Origin: Mesorhizobium sp. Root102
GTDB lineage: Bacteria > Pseudomonadota > Alphaproteobacteria > Rhizobiales > Rhizobiaceae
Reading direction: 5' to 3'
Assembly (NCBI RefSeq): GCF_001425625.1
Contig: NZ_LMCP01000044.1
Coordinates: forward strand, 248,001-312,000
DNA length: 64,000 nt
The position numbers were made by a program, and so were the translations under genes. The notes under the pieces were generated by a model. That model made no database searches. It saw nothing but the letters and a program-made list of their open reading frames with translations, and was not told the origin of the DNA. This document shows positions 53,547-63,240 of this stretch, in pieces (position 1 is the first letter of the stretch; the number at the start of each line of letters is the position of its first letter).

Positions 53547-53755
53547 GGGTCAAAGACAGCAATGGCACCCCACTGAGCGAGGGGGATTCCGTCACGGTCA
53601 TCAAGGATCTCAAAGTCAAGGGCACCTCCGTGACCCTGAAACGTGGAACGCTGATCAAGAACATCCATCTTACGGGTAACGAGGATGAGGTCGAATGTCG
53701 GGCTGAAAAGGTCAAAGATCTGGTTCTCAGGACGGAATTCCTGAAGAAAGCTTAG
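53543..53755 (+). CDS. PhnA/YjdM-like C-terminal domain protein
   Basis: A 70-residue protein: VKDSNGTPLSEGDSVTVIKDLKVKGTSVTLKRGTLIKNIHLTGNEDEVECRAEKVKDLVLRTEFLKK, the complete C-terminal PhnA domain. The zinc-ribbon N-terminal half of E. coli YjdM is absent, as in many stand-alone members. Despite its old name it is not shown to act on phosphonates. Overlaps the upstream small gene by ATGA. Confidence 0.85.
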   Translation: MRVKDSNGTPLSEGDSVTVIKDLKVKGTSVTLKRGTLIKNIHLTGNEDEVECRAEKVKDLVLRTEFLKKA

Positions 53756-53997
53756 AGGGCCAGCCCTTCTATGGGCGATATTGTCTGAACCTTGCCCGAG
53801 CGTGCGGTTTAAACGCAGCAAGGGCGCGGATCCCGACAGTTTGGCGGACCGTATTGAAGAAGCACTCGCACGTTGCGGCATCGCCGATGCAGGATTGGAG
53901 TGAGGAAGGCCCCATCCTCAAGGTTCCGGAGTTGCGGCAAGTCAGGCCGAGAAACGCGGCACATGGGCGACGCCCCGCACAGCCACGCCCGGACGCC

Positions 53998-54310
53998 GAG
54001 TTCGCGTGCGGTCACCTGCCGGGTCCAGCCGCCGCCAGACAGTCCGATATGGGCATCGTCGAACGAGAAGCGCAGATTCGGCAGTTCACCCGAATCCGTG
54101 CTCGGTGGGACCGTACCTATCCCTGAAAACGCAACCCAATCCCAAGCCAGATGGCGCCTGGGCTGGAGGCCCACCCAGAACCGCAGAATGCCTGCCGCAA
54201 CTGATGTAATGTGATTGCCAGAACAGGCGTGAAAGTCGAGGCAAGCTGTGGATTGTGAAACGCGGCAACCCCGGCGATTGTGTAAGCGAATCTGCTCCAC
54301 CGGTTGCGCC
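53998..54310 (-). pseudogene. Fused debris copied from the oxalate decarboxylase and HdeD genes
   Basis: Bases 53998-54112 match 59491-59605, inside the oxalate decarboxylase gene, with one visible difference in 115. Bases from about 54122 to 54297 resemble about 60212-60376 of the HdeD-like gene with many changes. The fragments keep the original order on the minus strand, but the roughly 600 bases between them (hdeD end to oxdC start) are missing. One reading frame, 54312 to 53809, runs through both but is a chimera with no function I can support. Confidence 0.8.
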
Positions 54311-54405
54311 ACGAAACAAAGGAAAATGTGCTACGCATTGGCTGAGCTTTGACTCTACGCGCACGGCACCTCTGCCGCGATAAATCGCGTCCGCCTCGCT
54401 ATGGG

Positions 54406-54807
54406 TCAACTTTGCATCTGCATGATCTGATCGATGGGCATCATATTGTGGTTCATATGTGCCATGATCCAGAGCGATCCGACGATGACTAGGAGAACGA
54501 TCAACACACCAAAGGCAAGCGCCAAGACGTTGTTGACGTTGTCGGGGCCGGTGGTGATGTGGAGGAAAAAGACGAGGTGGACGCCCATCTGCGCGATCGC
54601 GAGGACGGCCAGCGCGACAGGAATGCTTGGTTCCCAAACCAGCGCGGTGCGATTGATAAAGAAAGACACCAGGGTAAGCAGCGTTGCGAGCCCTAGCCCG
54701 ACCAGGTAAGTCCTGATTTCTTCGGCAGCCTCGTATCCGTCGAGGCTCTCGTCACCCGGCGCGGTGTCGACGTAGTGCGAGTCTTCGTCCTGCTCGGCGT
54801 GGCTCAT
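54406..54807 (-). CDS. cyoD: Cytochrome bo3 quinol oxidase, subunit IV
   Basis: A 133-residue protein with three membrane helices and a hydrophilic, acidic N-terminus of about 30 residues. IRTYLVGLGLATLLTLVSFF, VALAVLAIAQMGVHLVFFLHI and FGVLIVLLVIVGSLWIM are the helices; IAQMGVHLVFFLHI is typical of CyoD. The start is ATG 54807, which forms ATGA with cyoC. It stabilises the oxidase. No cyoE gene follows; the next sequence is pseudogene debris. Confidence 0.9.
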   Translation of the reverse strand: MSHAEQDEDSHYVDTAPGDESLDGYEAAEEIRTYLVGLGLATLLTLVSFFINRTALVWEPSIPVALAVLAIAQMGVHLVFFLHITTGPDNVNNVLALAFGVLIVLLVIVGSLWIMAHMNHNMMPIDQIMQMQS

Positions 54808-55475
54808 TGCGTGACTCCCATCAGATACACCATTGTGAACAATCCGACCCATATGATATCAAGGGCATGCCAGAACAGGCTGAAGCAAAGCAGGCGCCGC
54901 AGAATGTCGGCCCGGTAGCCCTTTGCGAACACCTGCGCCATCATCGTAAGCAGCCATAACAAGCCGATGGCCACATGCAGGCCATGGCAGCCAACCAGCG
55001 TAAAGAAGGCCGACAGGAACGCGCTCCGCGTTGGGCCTGCCCCGAGCGCAATCATGCCCATGAACTCGCGGATCTCGATGCTAAGGAATGCAGCTCCCAG
55101 CATGAAGGTTGCGGCCATCGCGCCATAGAACCAGAATCCGTTGCGCGTCCGGGCGCCGATGCCTGCGAGGCCGCAAGTGAAGCTCGACAGGAGAAGGCAG
55201 GCCGTCTCGATGCCGACATTGCCGAGGTCGAACAGCCCCTGCCCACTCGGTCCGCCGGCCGTCGCGTCAACCAGCACCGCGTAGGTCGCGAAGAAGGCGG
55301 AGAACATGACGATGTCGCTCAGCAGGAAAATCCAGAAGCCGTAGCCTGCGATGATACGCTTCGACGCCAGCGCATAGGCCGCATGCTTCGCGCTGTGTTG
55401 GATATCCGGCGAGCCCTGGGCACGCTCGACGTGGTTCGGGCCGTCCCGGCCGACGGCCGCGTCGAACGCGCTCAT
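54804..55475 (-). CDS. cyoC: Cytochrome bo3 quinol oxidase, subunit III
   Basis: A 223-residue five-helix membrane protein of the heme-copper oxidase subunit III family. GFWIFLLSDIVMFSAFFATYAVL and FFTLVGCHGLHVAIGLLWLL are diagnostic, as is the C-terminal RLLCFSLFWHALDIIWVGLFT. It overlaps cyoB and cyoD by four bases each, which points to coupled translation. Confidence 0.93.
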   Translation of the reverse strand: MSAFDAAVGRDGPNHVERAQGSPDIQHSAKHAAYALASKRIIAGYGFWIFLLSDIVMFSAFFATYAVLVDATAGGPSGQGLFDLGNVGIETACLLLSSFTCGLAGIGARTRNGFWFYGAMAATFMLGAAFLSIEIREFMGMIALGAGPTRSAFLSAFFTLVGCHGLHVAIGLLWLLTMMAQVFAKGYRADILRRLLCFSLFWHALDIIWVGLFTMVYLMGVTQ

Positions 55476-57475
55476 GACGGCGTCCCCGACAGGGCGAGTG
55501 TCTCGCCGCGCGCGGTTCGGTTGGCCCGGTCGATGCGTGCGACCACGTCAGCCGGAATTACATATTCGACTTCATCCCGCCAGGCGAAGACGACAAAGGT
55601 TGCGAACGCGCACACCGCAGCCAGGACTACGATCCACCAGATATGCCAGATCAGTGCGAATCCCATGAAGGTGGCGAAGAAGGCGCAGATGAAGCCCGTG
55701 GGACTGTTCCTCGGCATCTCGATGTCCGCATAGGGAGGTTCCTCGCCCAGCATGGCCTGCTGGCGCGCGCGTTGCTTCATGTCCCAGTAAGCCTCGTCGC
55801 CCTCGACGCTCGGGAGCACCGCGAAATTGAAGGCTGGTGGCGGAGAGGGTGTCGCCCACTCGAGCGAGCGTCCATTCCAGGGGTCGCCGGTCTCGTCACG
55901 AAGTTCTTTACGCCAGCGAATGCTGATGGCAAGTTGCGCGATCTGCAGGATTATTCCGGCCAGGATGATGGCCGTGCCGCCGGCCGCGATCAGCAGCCAG
56001 GGACGCCAATCGGGGACATCGTAGTGCTGCATGCGACGCGTCATACCCTTTAGGCCTACGATATAAAGCGGCATGAAGGCCACATAGAAGCCCACGAGCC
56101 AGCACCAGAACGATGCTTTGCCAAGCCCTTCGTGCAACCGGAAACCGAAGGCTTTCGGAAACCAGTAGGTGTAGCCGGCGAAGGCACCGAAGAGCACGCC
56201 TCCGATGATGACGTTGTGGAAATGGGCCACAAGGAAAAGGCTGTTGTGCAGGACGAAGTCCACCGGGGGCACCGCCAGCAGGACGCCAGTCATCCCGCCG
56301 ATGACGAATGTGATCATGAAGGCGATCGACCACAATATCGATTGGGAATAGACGACCCGGCCACCGTACATCGTGAAGAGCCAGTTGAAGACCTTTACGC
56401 CCGTGGGCACCGCGATAATCATCGAAGCGATACCGAAAATCGCGTTGACGTCGGCGCCGGCCCCCATAGTGAAGAAGTGGTGCAACCACACAGTGAAGGA
56501 AAGTGCGCAAATGGCCATCGTCGCCATGACCATCGACCGATAGCCAAACAACGGCTTGCGGGAAAAGGTCGAGATCACTTCCGAAAATATGCCGAAGGCC
56601 GGCAGGATTAGGATGTAGACTTCAGGATGTCCCCACGCCCAGATCAGGTTCATGAACATCATCACGTTGCCGCCGGCTTCATTGGTGAAGAAGTGAAAAC
56701 CGAGGTAGCGATCCAGCAGCAGCATCGCCAAAGTCGCCGTTAGGATGGGAAATGCCGCGACGATCAGCAGGTTGGAGGCGAGCGTCGTCCAGCAGAACAT
56801 CGGCATCCGCATCAAGTTCATGCCGGGTGCACGGATCTTCAGGACCGTCGTGACGAAGTTGACGCCTGTGAGCAAGGTCCCCACACCGGATATCTGGAGC
56901 GACCAAAGATAATAGTCGACGCCGACCCCGGGCGAGTAGGCTATCTCCGACAGGGGAGGATACGGCAGCCACCCGGTGCGCGCGAACTCGCCCACGACCA
57001 GCGAAATATTGACGAGCAACGCGCCGGTAGCGGTGAGCCAAAAGCTGACCGAGTTGAGGGTCGGAAACGCCACGTCGCGGATCCCAAGCTGCAGCGGCAT
57101 GACGAAGTTCATCAGCCCGATCACGAAGGGCATAGCGACAAAGAAGATCATCAGCGTGCCGTGGGCGGAGAAAATCTGGTCGTAGTGCTCGGGTGGCAAG
57201 TAGCCTTCGGAGCGGAACGCCAGCGCCTGTTGCGACCGCATCATGATCGCGTCGGCGAAGCCGCGCAGCAGCATCACCATCGCGAGCAGGATGTACATGA
57301 TCCCGATCCGCTTGTGGTCCACGCTGGTGATCCACTCGCGCCAAAGGTACGGAAGCCAGCCCTTCAGCGTGACCCATGCGAGGACGCCGACAATCACCAC
57401 ACCCACCAGGGCGGCCGTGAACAGTGGGATCGGCTGGTCGAGGGGAATAGCTGCCCAGCTGAGTTTGCCCAACAT
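55472..57475 (-). CDS. cyoB: Cytochrome bo3 quinol oxidase, subunit I
   Basis: A 667-residue subunit I that binds low-spin heme b, heme o3 and CuB. The Cu ligand and cross-linked Tyr motif WGHPEVYILILPAFG is present, with the heme-ligand region SAHGTLMIFFVAMPFVIGLMN, and VWLHHFFTMG for the other CuB histidines and LVAHFHNVIIGG for the heme histidines. It reduces O2 with quinol electrons and pumps protons. The start at ATG 57475 follows a 1-base gap after cyoA; a longer open frame exists. Confidence 0.95.
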   Translation of the reverse strand: MLGKLSWAAIPLDQPIPLFTAALVGVVIVGVLAWVTLKGWLPYLWREWITSVDHKRIGIMYILLAMVMLLRGFADAIMMRSQQALAFRSEGYLPPEHYDQIFSAHGTLMIFFVAMPFVIGLMNFVMPLQLGIRDVAFPTLNSVSFWLTATGALLVNISLVVGEFARTGWLPYPPLSEIAYSPGVGVDYYLWSLQISGVGTLLTGVNFVTTVLKIRAPGMNLMRMPMFCWTTLASNLLIVAAFPILTATLAMLLLDRYLGFHFFTNEAGGNVMMFMNLIWAWGHPEVYILILPAFGIFSEVISTFSRKPLFGYRSMVMATMAICALSFTVWLHHFFTMGAGADVNAIFGIASMIIAVPTGVKVFNWLFTMYGGRVVYSQSILWSIAFMITFVIGGMTGVLLAVPPVDFVLHNSLFLVAHFHNVIIGGVLFGAFAGYTYWFPKAFGFRLHEGLGKASFWCWLVGFYVAFMPLYIVGLKGMTRRMQHYDVPDWRPWLLIAAGGTAIILAGIILQIAQLAISIRWRKELRDETGDPWNGRSLEWATPSPPPAFNFAVLPSVEGDEAYWDMKQRARQQAMLGEEPPYADIEMPRNSPTGFICAFFATFMGFALIWHIWWIVVLAAVCAFATFVVFAWRDEVEYVIPADVVARIDRANRTARGETLALSGTPS

Positions 57476-57476
57476 G

Positions 57477-58430
57477 CTAGTCCTCCGTCTGTGGGGATAC
57501 GCTCGGATTGGGCCGGCCGGTTTGCGGGCCAGGCCCAGGCGGCAGTTGCTGTGTGACGATCTGCTGGAAGAGGTCAGGATCGGCCGCACGGAAGGTGAAA
57601 GGAGTGGTGTTCACGCTTTGCCTTGCCAAGGCAGCGTAGCTCTTGGCATCGAGGCTTGGCCCCACGTCGCGCGTGGCATCAATCCAGGCAGCGAACCGCT
57701 GCGCAGACACGGCCTGCACCTCGAAATGCATGTCCGAGAAACCATCGCCGCTATAGTGGCTCGAAAGGCCGTGGAAAGTGCCCGGAGCGTCCGCGCGCAG
57801 GTTCAACTGGGTTGTCATGCCGTTCATCGTGTAGATCATGCTACCGAGCCGCGGTACGAAGAACGCATTCATCACGCTCGCGGACGTCAGCGAGAAATGA
57901 ATGGGAGTGCCGGCCGGAACGACAAGATGGTTCACGCTCGCTATACGCTGGCCTGGGTAGATAAAGAGCCACTTCCAATCCAATGCGACCACCTGGACCT
58001 CCAGCGGTGGCGTGTTTGATGTCAACGGTTTCGCGGGATCGAGTTCATGGGATCCGATCCAGGCCACTCCGCCTAGGAGCATGATCACAAGGAGGGGAAT
58101 GGACCAGACGATGAGCTCGATACGGCCCGAATACTCCCAATTCGGCAGGTAGGTCGCTCTTGTGTTGGAGGCTCGAAACCACCAGGCGAAGATAAAGGTG
58201 GTGACGATCGTCGGCACCACGATGGCAAGCATGATGGCGAGCGAATCTATCAGGATCGTTTTCTCTGCAATCCCGACCGTCCCTTGTGGATCGAGAACCG
58301 CTGGCTGGCATGCAGTCAAAACGATCGGCGCCAGGAGGACGGCGCATCGCGCCACCCTGGCGCTCGGCGATCGACGACCCGGGAAAAGCCGTTCGCGGGC
58401 TGGCAGTCCATCCGACCTGGCGGGCATCAC
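57477..58430 (-). CDS. cyoA: Cytochrome bo3 quinol oxidase, subunit II
   Basis: A 317-residue lipoprotein-type subunit II. The signal peptide ends in a lipobox LTAC, two membrane helices follow (ILIDSLAIMLAIVVPTIV and the WSIPLLVIMLLGG one), then a periplasmic cupredoxin domain with VALDWKWLFIYP. The CuA-site cysteines are absent, as expected for a quinol oxidase rather than cytochrome c oxidase. It heads the cyoABCD operon. 130 bases separate it from the oxalate decarboxylase gene on the same strand. Confidence 0.93.
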   Translation of the reverse strand: MMPARSDGLPARERLFPGRRSPSARVARCAVLLAPIVLTACQPAVLDPQGTVGIAEKTILIDSLAIMLAIVVPTIVTTFIFAWWFRASNTRATYLPNWEYSGRIELIVWSIPLLVIMLLGGVAWIGSHELDPAKPLTSNTPPLEVQVVALDWKWLFIYPGQRIASVNHLVVPAGTPIHFSLTSASVMNAFFVPRLGSMIYTMNGMTTQLNLRADAPGTFHGLSSHYSGDGFSDMHFEVQAVSAQRFAAWIDATRDVGPSLDAKSYAALARQSVNTTPFTFRAADPDLFQQIVTQQLPPGPGPQTGRPNPSVSPQTED

Positions 58431-58560
58431 TGAGCTCCCTCACGCCGTCGTGAGCATCCTGGACGATGCTTCGCGTCCGAGCAGCGGGTCCGGAACGACA
58501 ACAAGAACTGCAAGAGAAGCGAGGGCAGCGTCACCGGCTCGCGCACCCGGCTGCGCGATG

Positions 58561-59787
58561 TTAAGCCGGCACGACGGGCGACTTCTCCTTGCGCAAGGCG
58601 TGCAGAAACTGCGAGTCGACACGCAAACTGGCGCGAACCAGCTCCGGCGGTGTGAGGGCAAGCCACTGGTTCAGTGACACATCGGCGAATTGGTCGCTCT
58701 TGAATACCTCCAGATATCGCAGTGTCGTGTTGCCTGTGTTCTCGATGTAGTGGCCCATGGCAAAGGGTACGTAGCCGACGTCGTTGGCCTGGAAGTCGAA
58801 TGTGCGGGCGGCGCCCGACGCCGCGAACACTCCCATGCGGGCCTGACCCTGAATGTAGTACTGCCATTCATTCGTATTCGGATGCCAATGCAACTCGCGC
58901 ATCGCTCCCGGCTCGACCTCGACCAGGGCCGCCGCGATTGTTCTGGAAGCTGGGAACACGTTGCTGTCGGTAATCCGCGCAGTGCCATGTTTCATCTTGA
59001 TCGGAGCCTGTGCCATCATGCGGTGGCTGAAGCTGTGCGGGACCTCAGCCGCGCCCGCGATCTTGTCTGCGCTGAGGGGCCCCGGAACCGGCGCGGGAAA
59101 CATGTAAAGCTCGCTAGGATCGGGGACGTTCGCAAGGCTCGATGCCGGAACGCCGAAATTCTTGGCGAGCACCTCGGGAGGCGTGTGTTTCAGAAAGTCG
59201 CTTAAGAGGAAGGTGTTGTCCTCGTCGAAGTCGCCGTCATCGAACACCAACAAGAATTCAGTCCCGTCTGGATCGAGGCCCTGGATCGAGTGCGGAATGC
59301 CCGGCGGGAAATACCACAGGTCGCCCGCGCCGACGTCGTCGACGAAATTGTGGCCATTGGCATCGACCGCCGTGATGCGTGCTCTTCCGTACAGAACATA
59401 GGCCCACTCGGCGGCCTTGTGCCAATGCAACTCACGCACGCCGCCGGCATTCAGTCGCATGATCACGCCGGCAATGTCCTTGGAGACGCTGAGTTCGCGT
59501 GCGGTCACCTGCCGGGTCCAGCCGCCGCCAGACAGTCGGATATGGGCATCGTCGAACGAGAAGCGCAGATTCGGCAGTTCACCCGAATCCGTGCTCGGTG
59601 GGACCATTAGATCCGGATTCTGGGCTATTCGGGAAGGATTCATCGGACCAGGGTTGGTGCCGCCGCGACCGTTGGCTATCGGGTCGCCTTTCTGCGCCTG
59701 GGCCAGTGTCGCCGTCGTGAACAAGCCGCCAGCCGCAGTCGCAGCCAGCAAGGTTCGACGGGATATCTTATCGGCGGCTATGCTCAT
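58561..59787 (-). CDS. oxdC: Bicupin oxalate decarboxylase, exported
   Basis: A 408-residue secreted bicupin. The N-terminus ISRRTLLAATAAGGLFTTATLAQA is a Tat-type signal. Cupin 1 has RELHWHKAAEWAYVLYG with Mn ligands, and the lid segment DFDEDNTFLLSDFL in which the essential Glu of the Bacillus SENS lid is kept. Cupin 2 has RELHWHPNTNEWQYYIQG. The enzyme splits oxalate to formate and CO2 and consumes a proton, so it protects against acid and oxalate. It sits between cyo and the acid-resistance gene. A piece of it is duplicated at 53998. Confidence 0.9.
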   Translation of the reverse strand: MSIAADKISRRTLLAATAAGGLFTTATLAQAQKGDPIANGRGGTNPGPMNPSRIAQNPDLMVPPSTDSGELPNLRFSFDDAHIRLSGGGWTRQVTARELSVSKDIAGVIMRLNAGGVRELHWHKAAEWAYVLYGRARITAVDANGHNFVDDVGAGDLWYFPPGIPHSIQGLDPDGTEFLLVFDDGDFDEDNTFLLSDFLKHTPPEVLAKNFGVPASSLANVPDPSELYMFPAPVPGPLSADKIAGAAEVPHSFSHRMMAQAPIKMKHGTARITDSNVFPASRTIAAALVEVEPGAMRELHWHPNTNEWQYYIQGQARMGVFAASGAARTFDFQANDVGYVPFAMGHYIENTGNTTLRYLEVFKSDQFADVSLNQWLALTPPELVRASLRVDSQFLHALRKEKSPVVPA

Positions 59788-60053
59788 TTTGTTTCATTCC
59801 TTGCTACGGGGGCTTTGCGACGGCGCCAATTGGTTGGGACACGGACCGCATGAGTGTCCGCCTGGCGCGTAAGACACACGGTATCGATCGGGCGCTGACG
59901 AGGTCTTTCTTGTTGACACACGCAATAGCTGAATCGCACGCTGATCGTGGCGGTCAGAGGTGGAGCGGTGCGGAGCACGCTGCTCGCGATCGTGTCAGGT
60001 GGCTTTCGGCAAATGGAACCGCTCAAACTATCACGCTTGCCAGCTTCTATTTT

Positions 60054-60635
60054 TTACATCCACGAAAGCGCGCTGCTCTTCAGTCCAAAACCGAATGCCA
60101 AGAGCGTCGCGCCTTGCATGGTCAGGTCGATTGCCAGAATCGCGCCTGGCGTCGCCAGAGTATTGAGTGGCCGCCCGAAGAGGATGACAAGGCCCGCAAG
60201 AAGCGTGACTACCCCTGAAAACGCAACCCAGCCCCAGGCCAGATGGCGCCTGGACTGGAGGCCTACCCAGAACCGCAGAATGCCTGCTGCAATGAGTGTG
60301 ATTGCCAGCACGAGCGTGTAGGCCGAGGCTGCAAGCAGTGGGTTGTGGAATGCGGCGATGCCGGCGATTGCATAGGCGAAGCCGCTCAGTAGCCAGAATG
60401 CAAACGATCTCCATCCCTGAATATTGAAAGCGTGCACGACCTGCGCGATGCCGGCGACCGACATCAACACGCCAATATAGAAGACGGATAGCACCGTCGC
60501 GGCGAACAAGTTCGCGAATCCCAGAAAGCCCAGGCTCAACAGCGCGATGCCAAGCATTATAAAAAGCCAGCATTTTGCACGCAACTCCGGCAAGGTTGAG
60601 CCGAGACTGCGGGACCGTTCGATCGCATGTACCAT
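60054..60635 (-). CDS. HdeD-family acid-resistance membrane protein
   Basis: A 193-residue six-helix membrane protein of the HdeD (DUF308) family: WLFIMLGIALLSLGFLGFANLFAATVL, GIAQVVHAFNIQGWRSFAFWLLSGFAYAIAGIAAFHNP and AAGILRFWVGLQSRRHLAWGW. The start ATG 60635 follows GAAAGAGGAAC. HdeD protects against acid at high density in E. coli. The next gene downstream on the same strand is the oxalate decarboxylase. The 385 bases to 61020 have no gene I can see. Confidence 0.88.
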   Translation of the reverse strand: MVHAIERSRSLGSTLPELRAKCWLFIMLGIALLSLGFLGFANLFAATVLSVFYIGVLMSVAGIAQVVHAFNIQGWRSFAFWLLSGFAYAIAGIAAFHNPLLAASAYTLVLAITLIAAGILRFWVGLQSRRHLAWGWVAFSGVVTLLAGLVILFGRPLNTLATPGAILAIDLTMQGATLLAFGFGLKSSALSWM

Positions 60636-61020
60636 GAGTTCCTCTTTCAGTTCAGTCGAGAAACGCCGCCGGATGTAGATACAAGAAGGCGAGCGGTGGG
60701 TTCCGCCCAGGGCGTTGAACATAATCCTGTTTCGTGATACCGCTCTCGTCGCTGCCAGGACTTGCTCGTTGTTGCCTTGGCCGGCTCTGATTTGCGTGTT
60801 TTCAGCCAGATCTTGGGCTCGCTCCCAAGCCTGTGTCGTTGATGGGTCGCTCGGTCTCTAGGGGATTCGCTGCGAGGTGTTGCGGTGACAAAGGTGCAAT
60901 CAGGCACCTACGACCGCAATTTCCAACAAGCAGAAAGGATCTAGTTGCCTAGGTTGGACGGCGCGCCACGGAGAGTCGATTAGCAGCGCAAGCGTCGACC
61001 AGGAACCGAGCAGAGACCTT

Positions 61021-62457
61021 ATGCGGCACAGACTATCTCCGCCAGCATCCGGCAATTCGCGGCTAGTGGCCCCTCTGGCCATCCTTCTGGCGGCCGGGAT
61101 ATTCGTTGTCGATACGATTGATCCATTTTCTGGGGCGGTAGCGGTCCTCTATGTGGTCGTTATTCTGCTCGCAGGTACCGCCTTCCGTAGGCGTGGCATT
61201 GTCTTGTGTTCGGTCGGCTGTGCAGCGCTCACTTTGTTGAGCTTCTGGATTGTTCACGGAGACGAAGCCAGTGGAGGCGCGCTCAGCCGCTGCCTCATGA
61301 GCATCTCGGCCATCGCCATTACCAGCCTTCTTGTCCTTAAAAACCAGTCGACCTCGACCGACCTTTCTGAAAAAGCCCAACTGCTCGATTTGACGCATGA
61401 TGCGATTTTCGTACGCAGCATGGGTGATATGATCACTTATTGGAATCGTGGTGCCGAAGCCATTTACGGCTGGTCCGCCGAACACGCGGCGGGAAAGTCC
61501 AGCCATCAGTTCCTGCAGACCGTCTTTCCAGCCGAACTGAACGAGATCAATCGGGAACTGCTCAGCTCCGACCGCTGGGAAGGTGAGCTCATGCACACGA
61601 AGCGGGACGGATCCGTCGTTGTCGTTTCCAGCCGCTGGTCGCTGAAGAAGGATGCCGATGGCAAACCGTTGGCGGTTCTCGAAACGAATACGGACATATC
61701 ACAGCGCAGGCGAGCCGAAACCGAGGTGCTGAAGGCCCAGGCTGAACTCGCCCATGTGACACGCCTCACCACCTTGGGTGAATTGACGGCCTCGATCGCG
61801 CACGAGGTAAATCAGCCGCTTGCCGGCATCGTTATGAACGGCGAGGCGTGCCTGCGATGGATCGATCGCGACAAGCCCGATCTGGATGAGGTCCGCAGCG
61901 CGGTCAGGCGGAGCATCGCTGACGCCCAACGCGCCAGCGATATCGTCCATCGAATCCGAGCGTTGTCCAAGAAGGGCGACATCCAGATGACCCTTGTCGA
62001 CGTGAACGAGATCGTCAACGAGTCAATCGTGTTGGTGCGGCATGAGTTCGTTGCAAATCGCATCACTCTGAAACTGGATCTGGCCCACAGGCCGCTGCCC
62101 GCACTTGGCGACCGTATCCAGCTTCAACAGGTCCTGATCAATTTGTTGATCAACGGGATTCAGGCAATGGCCCCTTGTAAGAGCGACTTACGGGAAATTC
62201 TCGTCACGACGTCGATCGATGGATCCAACCAGGCAAATGTGAGAGTCCGAGATTCTGGACCAGGCATCGATCCCGAAAGTGCCCGCCAATTGTTCAAGGC
62301 TTTTTTCACCACCAAGGCGGATGGAATAGGCATGGGGCTGTCTATCTGCCGGTCGATCATTGAGTCACACGGAGGCCGTGTGTGGATCGTGCCTAATCCA
62401 GGCGGAGGCGCGATATTCCAATTCTCCCTGCCACGCGTTGAAAAGGATGCCGGGTGA
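61021..62457 (+). CDS. PAS-domain sensor histidine kinase, FixL/DctB-like
   Basis: A 478-residue membrane kinase. Three to four hydrophobic segments at residues 17-105 anchor it. A PAS domain (about 118-230: LLDLTHDAIFVRSMGDMITYWNRGAEAIYGWSAEHAAG) is followed by HisKA with the acceptor His in LTASIAHEVNQPLAGIVMNGEACLRW, then an ATPase with QVLINLLINGIQAM, DSGPGIDPE and GIGMGLSICRSIIESHGG. It lacks the heme-binding PAS histidine pattern of true FixL. It overlaps the next response-regulator gene by one base. Confidence 0.9.
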   Translation: MRHRLSPPASGNSRLVAPLAILLAAGIFVVDTIDPFSGAVAVLYVVVILLAGTAFRRRGIVLCSVGCAALTLLSFWIVHGDEASGGALSRCLMSISAIAITSLLVLKNQSTSTDLSEKAQLLDLTHDAIFVRSMGDMITYWNRGAEAIYGWSAEHAAGKSSHQFLQTVFPAELNEINRELLSSDRWEGELMHTKRDGSVVVVSSRWSLKKDADGKPLAVLETNTDISQRRRAETEVLKAQAELAHVTRLTTLGELTASIAHEVNQPLAGIVMNGEACLRWIDRDKPDLDEVRSAVRRSIADAQRASDIVHRIRALSKKGDIQMTLVDVNEIVNESIVLVRHEFVANRITLKLDLAHRPLPALGDRIQLQQVLINLLINGIQAMAPCKSDLREILVTTSIDGSNQANVRVRDSGPGIDPESARQLFKAFFTTKADGIGMGLSICRSIIESHGGRVWIVPNPGGGAIFQFSLPRVEKDAG

Positions 62458-63125
62458 TGATCCGACGCCCCGCCCCTCCCTCCCAATCAGAAGGCAACGA
62501 CGGCGCTGTGCCTCCGACCGTTCTGGTCGTGGACGACGATTCATCGTTACGTGAAGCTTTAAGCAGCCTCTTCCGATCTGTTGGTACGCGCGTCGAGCTT
62601 TTCGGTTCTGCTCCCGAACTGCTGAACAGTCGGCTTCCCGACGGTCCGAGCTGCCTTGTGCTCGATATCAGGCTGCCGGAGGTGAGCGGACTCGAATTTC
62701 AAACGCAGTTGGCCAAGGCAGGCATTCATCTGCCGATCATTTTCATGACCGGTCACGGCGACATTCCGATGTCTGTGCGCGCCATGAAGGCCGGCGCTGT
62801 CGATTTCCTCACCAAGCCCTTCCGAGATCAGGATATTCTGGATGCAGTCGCCGGCGCTCTGGAGCGCGACAGGCAACGGCGAGAGAGAGACCGGGCGCAG
62901 TCGGAGCTGCAAAGCCTTCTGCGCACCCTGACCCCTCGGGAGCGCGAGGTGATGGCATTTGTCGCGACTGGATTGATGAACAAGCAAATCGCTGGCGAGA
63001 TGCAACTCAGTGAAATCACGGTGAAAATCCACCGCGGTCGCCTGATGAAGAAAATGGGTGCCAGAACTCTGGCCGACCTGGTGAAGATGGCCGGCGCCCT
63101 GGGGATAGACGCTCCCGGGAAATAA
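62457..63125 (+). CDS. FixJ/TtrR-type two-component response regulator
   Basis: A 222-residue regulator. The receiver domain has VLVVDDDSSLREALSSLFRSVG, phosphoacceptor LVLDIRLPEVSG and FLTKPFRDQDIL; the LuxR/FixJ-type HTH is at the C-terminus (LRTLTPREREVMAFVATGLMNKQIAGEMQLSEITVKIHRGRLM). It starts with ATG 62457 overlapping the kinase stop (TGATG), or GTG 62454. It is the cognate partner of the kinase upstream; the controlled genes are not known. Confidence 0.93.
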   Translation: MIRRPAPPSQSEGNDGAVPPTVLVVDDDSSLREALSSLFRSVGTRVELFGSAPELLNSRLPDGPSCLVLDIRLPEVSGLEFQTQLAKAGIHLPIIFMTGHGDIPMSVRAMKAGAVDFLTKPFRDQDILDAVAGALERDRQRRERDRAQSELQSLLRTLTPREREVMAFVATGLMNKQIAGEMQLSEITVKIHRGRLMKKMGARTLADLVKMAGALGIDAPGK

Positions 63126-63240
63126 ATTGTTACACCTCTGTATAACTTTCGCTTTCACGACCGCAGGCGCAATCTCTCGCTGAGAAACAGTCGTTGAACA
63201 GCAATGCTTGGGTCATCGGCAAGCACGGAGGAATAGTGAA

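Noticed and set aside
53809..54312. A 167-residue protein on the minus strand
   Set aside because: It is a chimera of hdeD and oxdC pieces in different original contexts.
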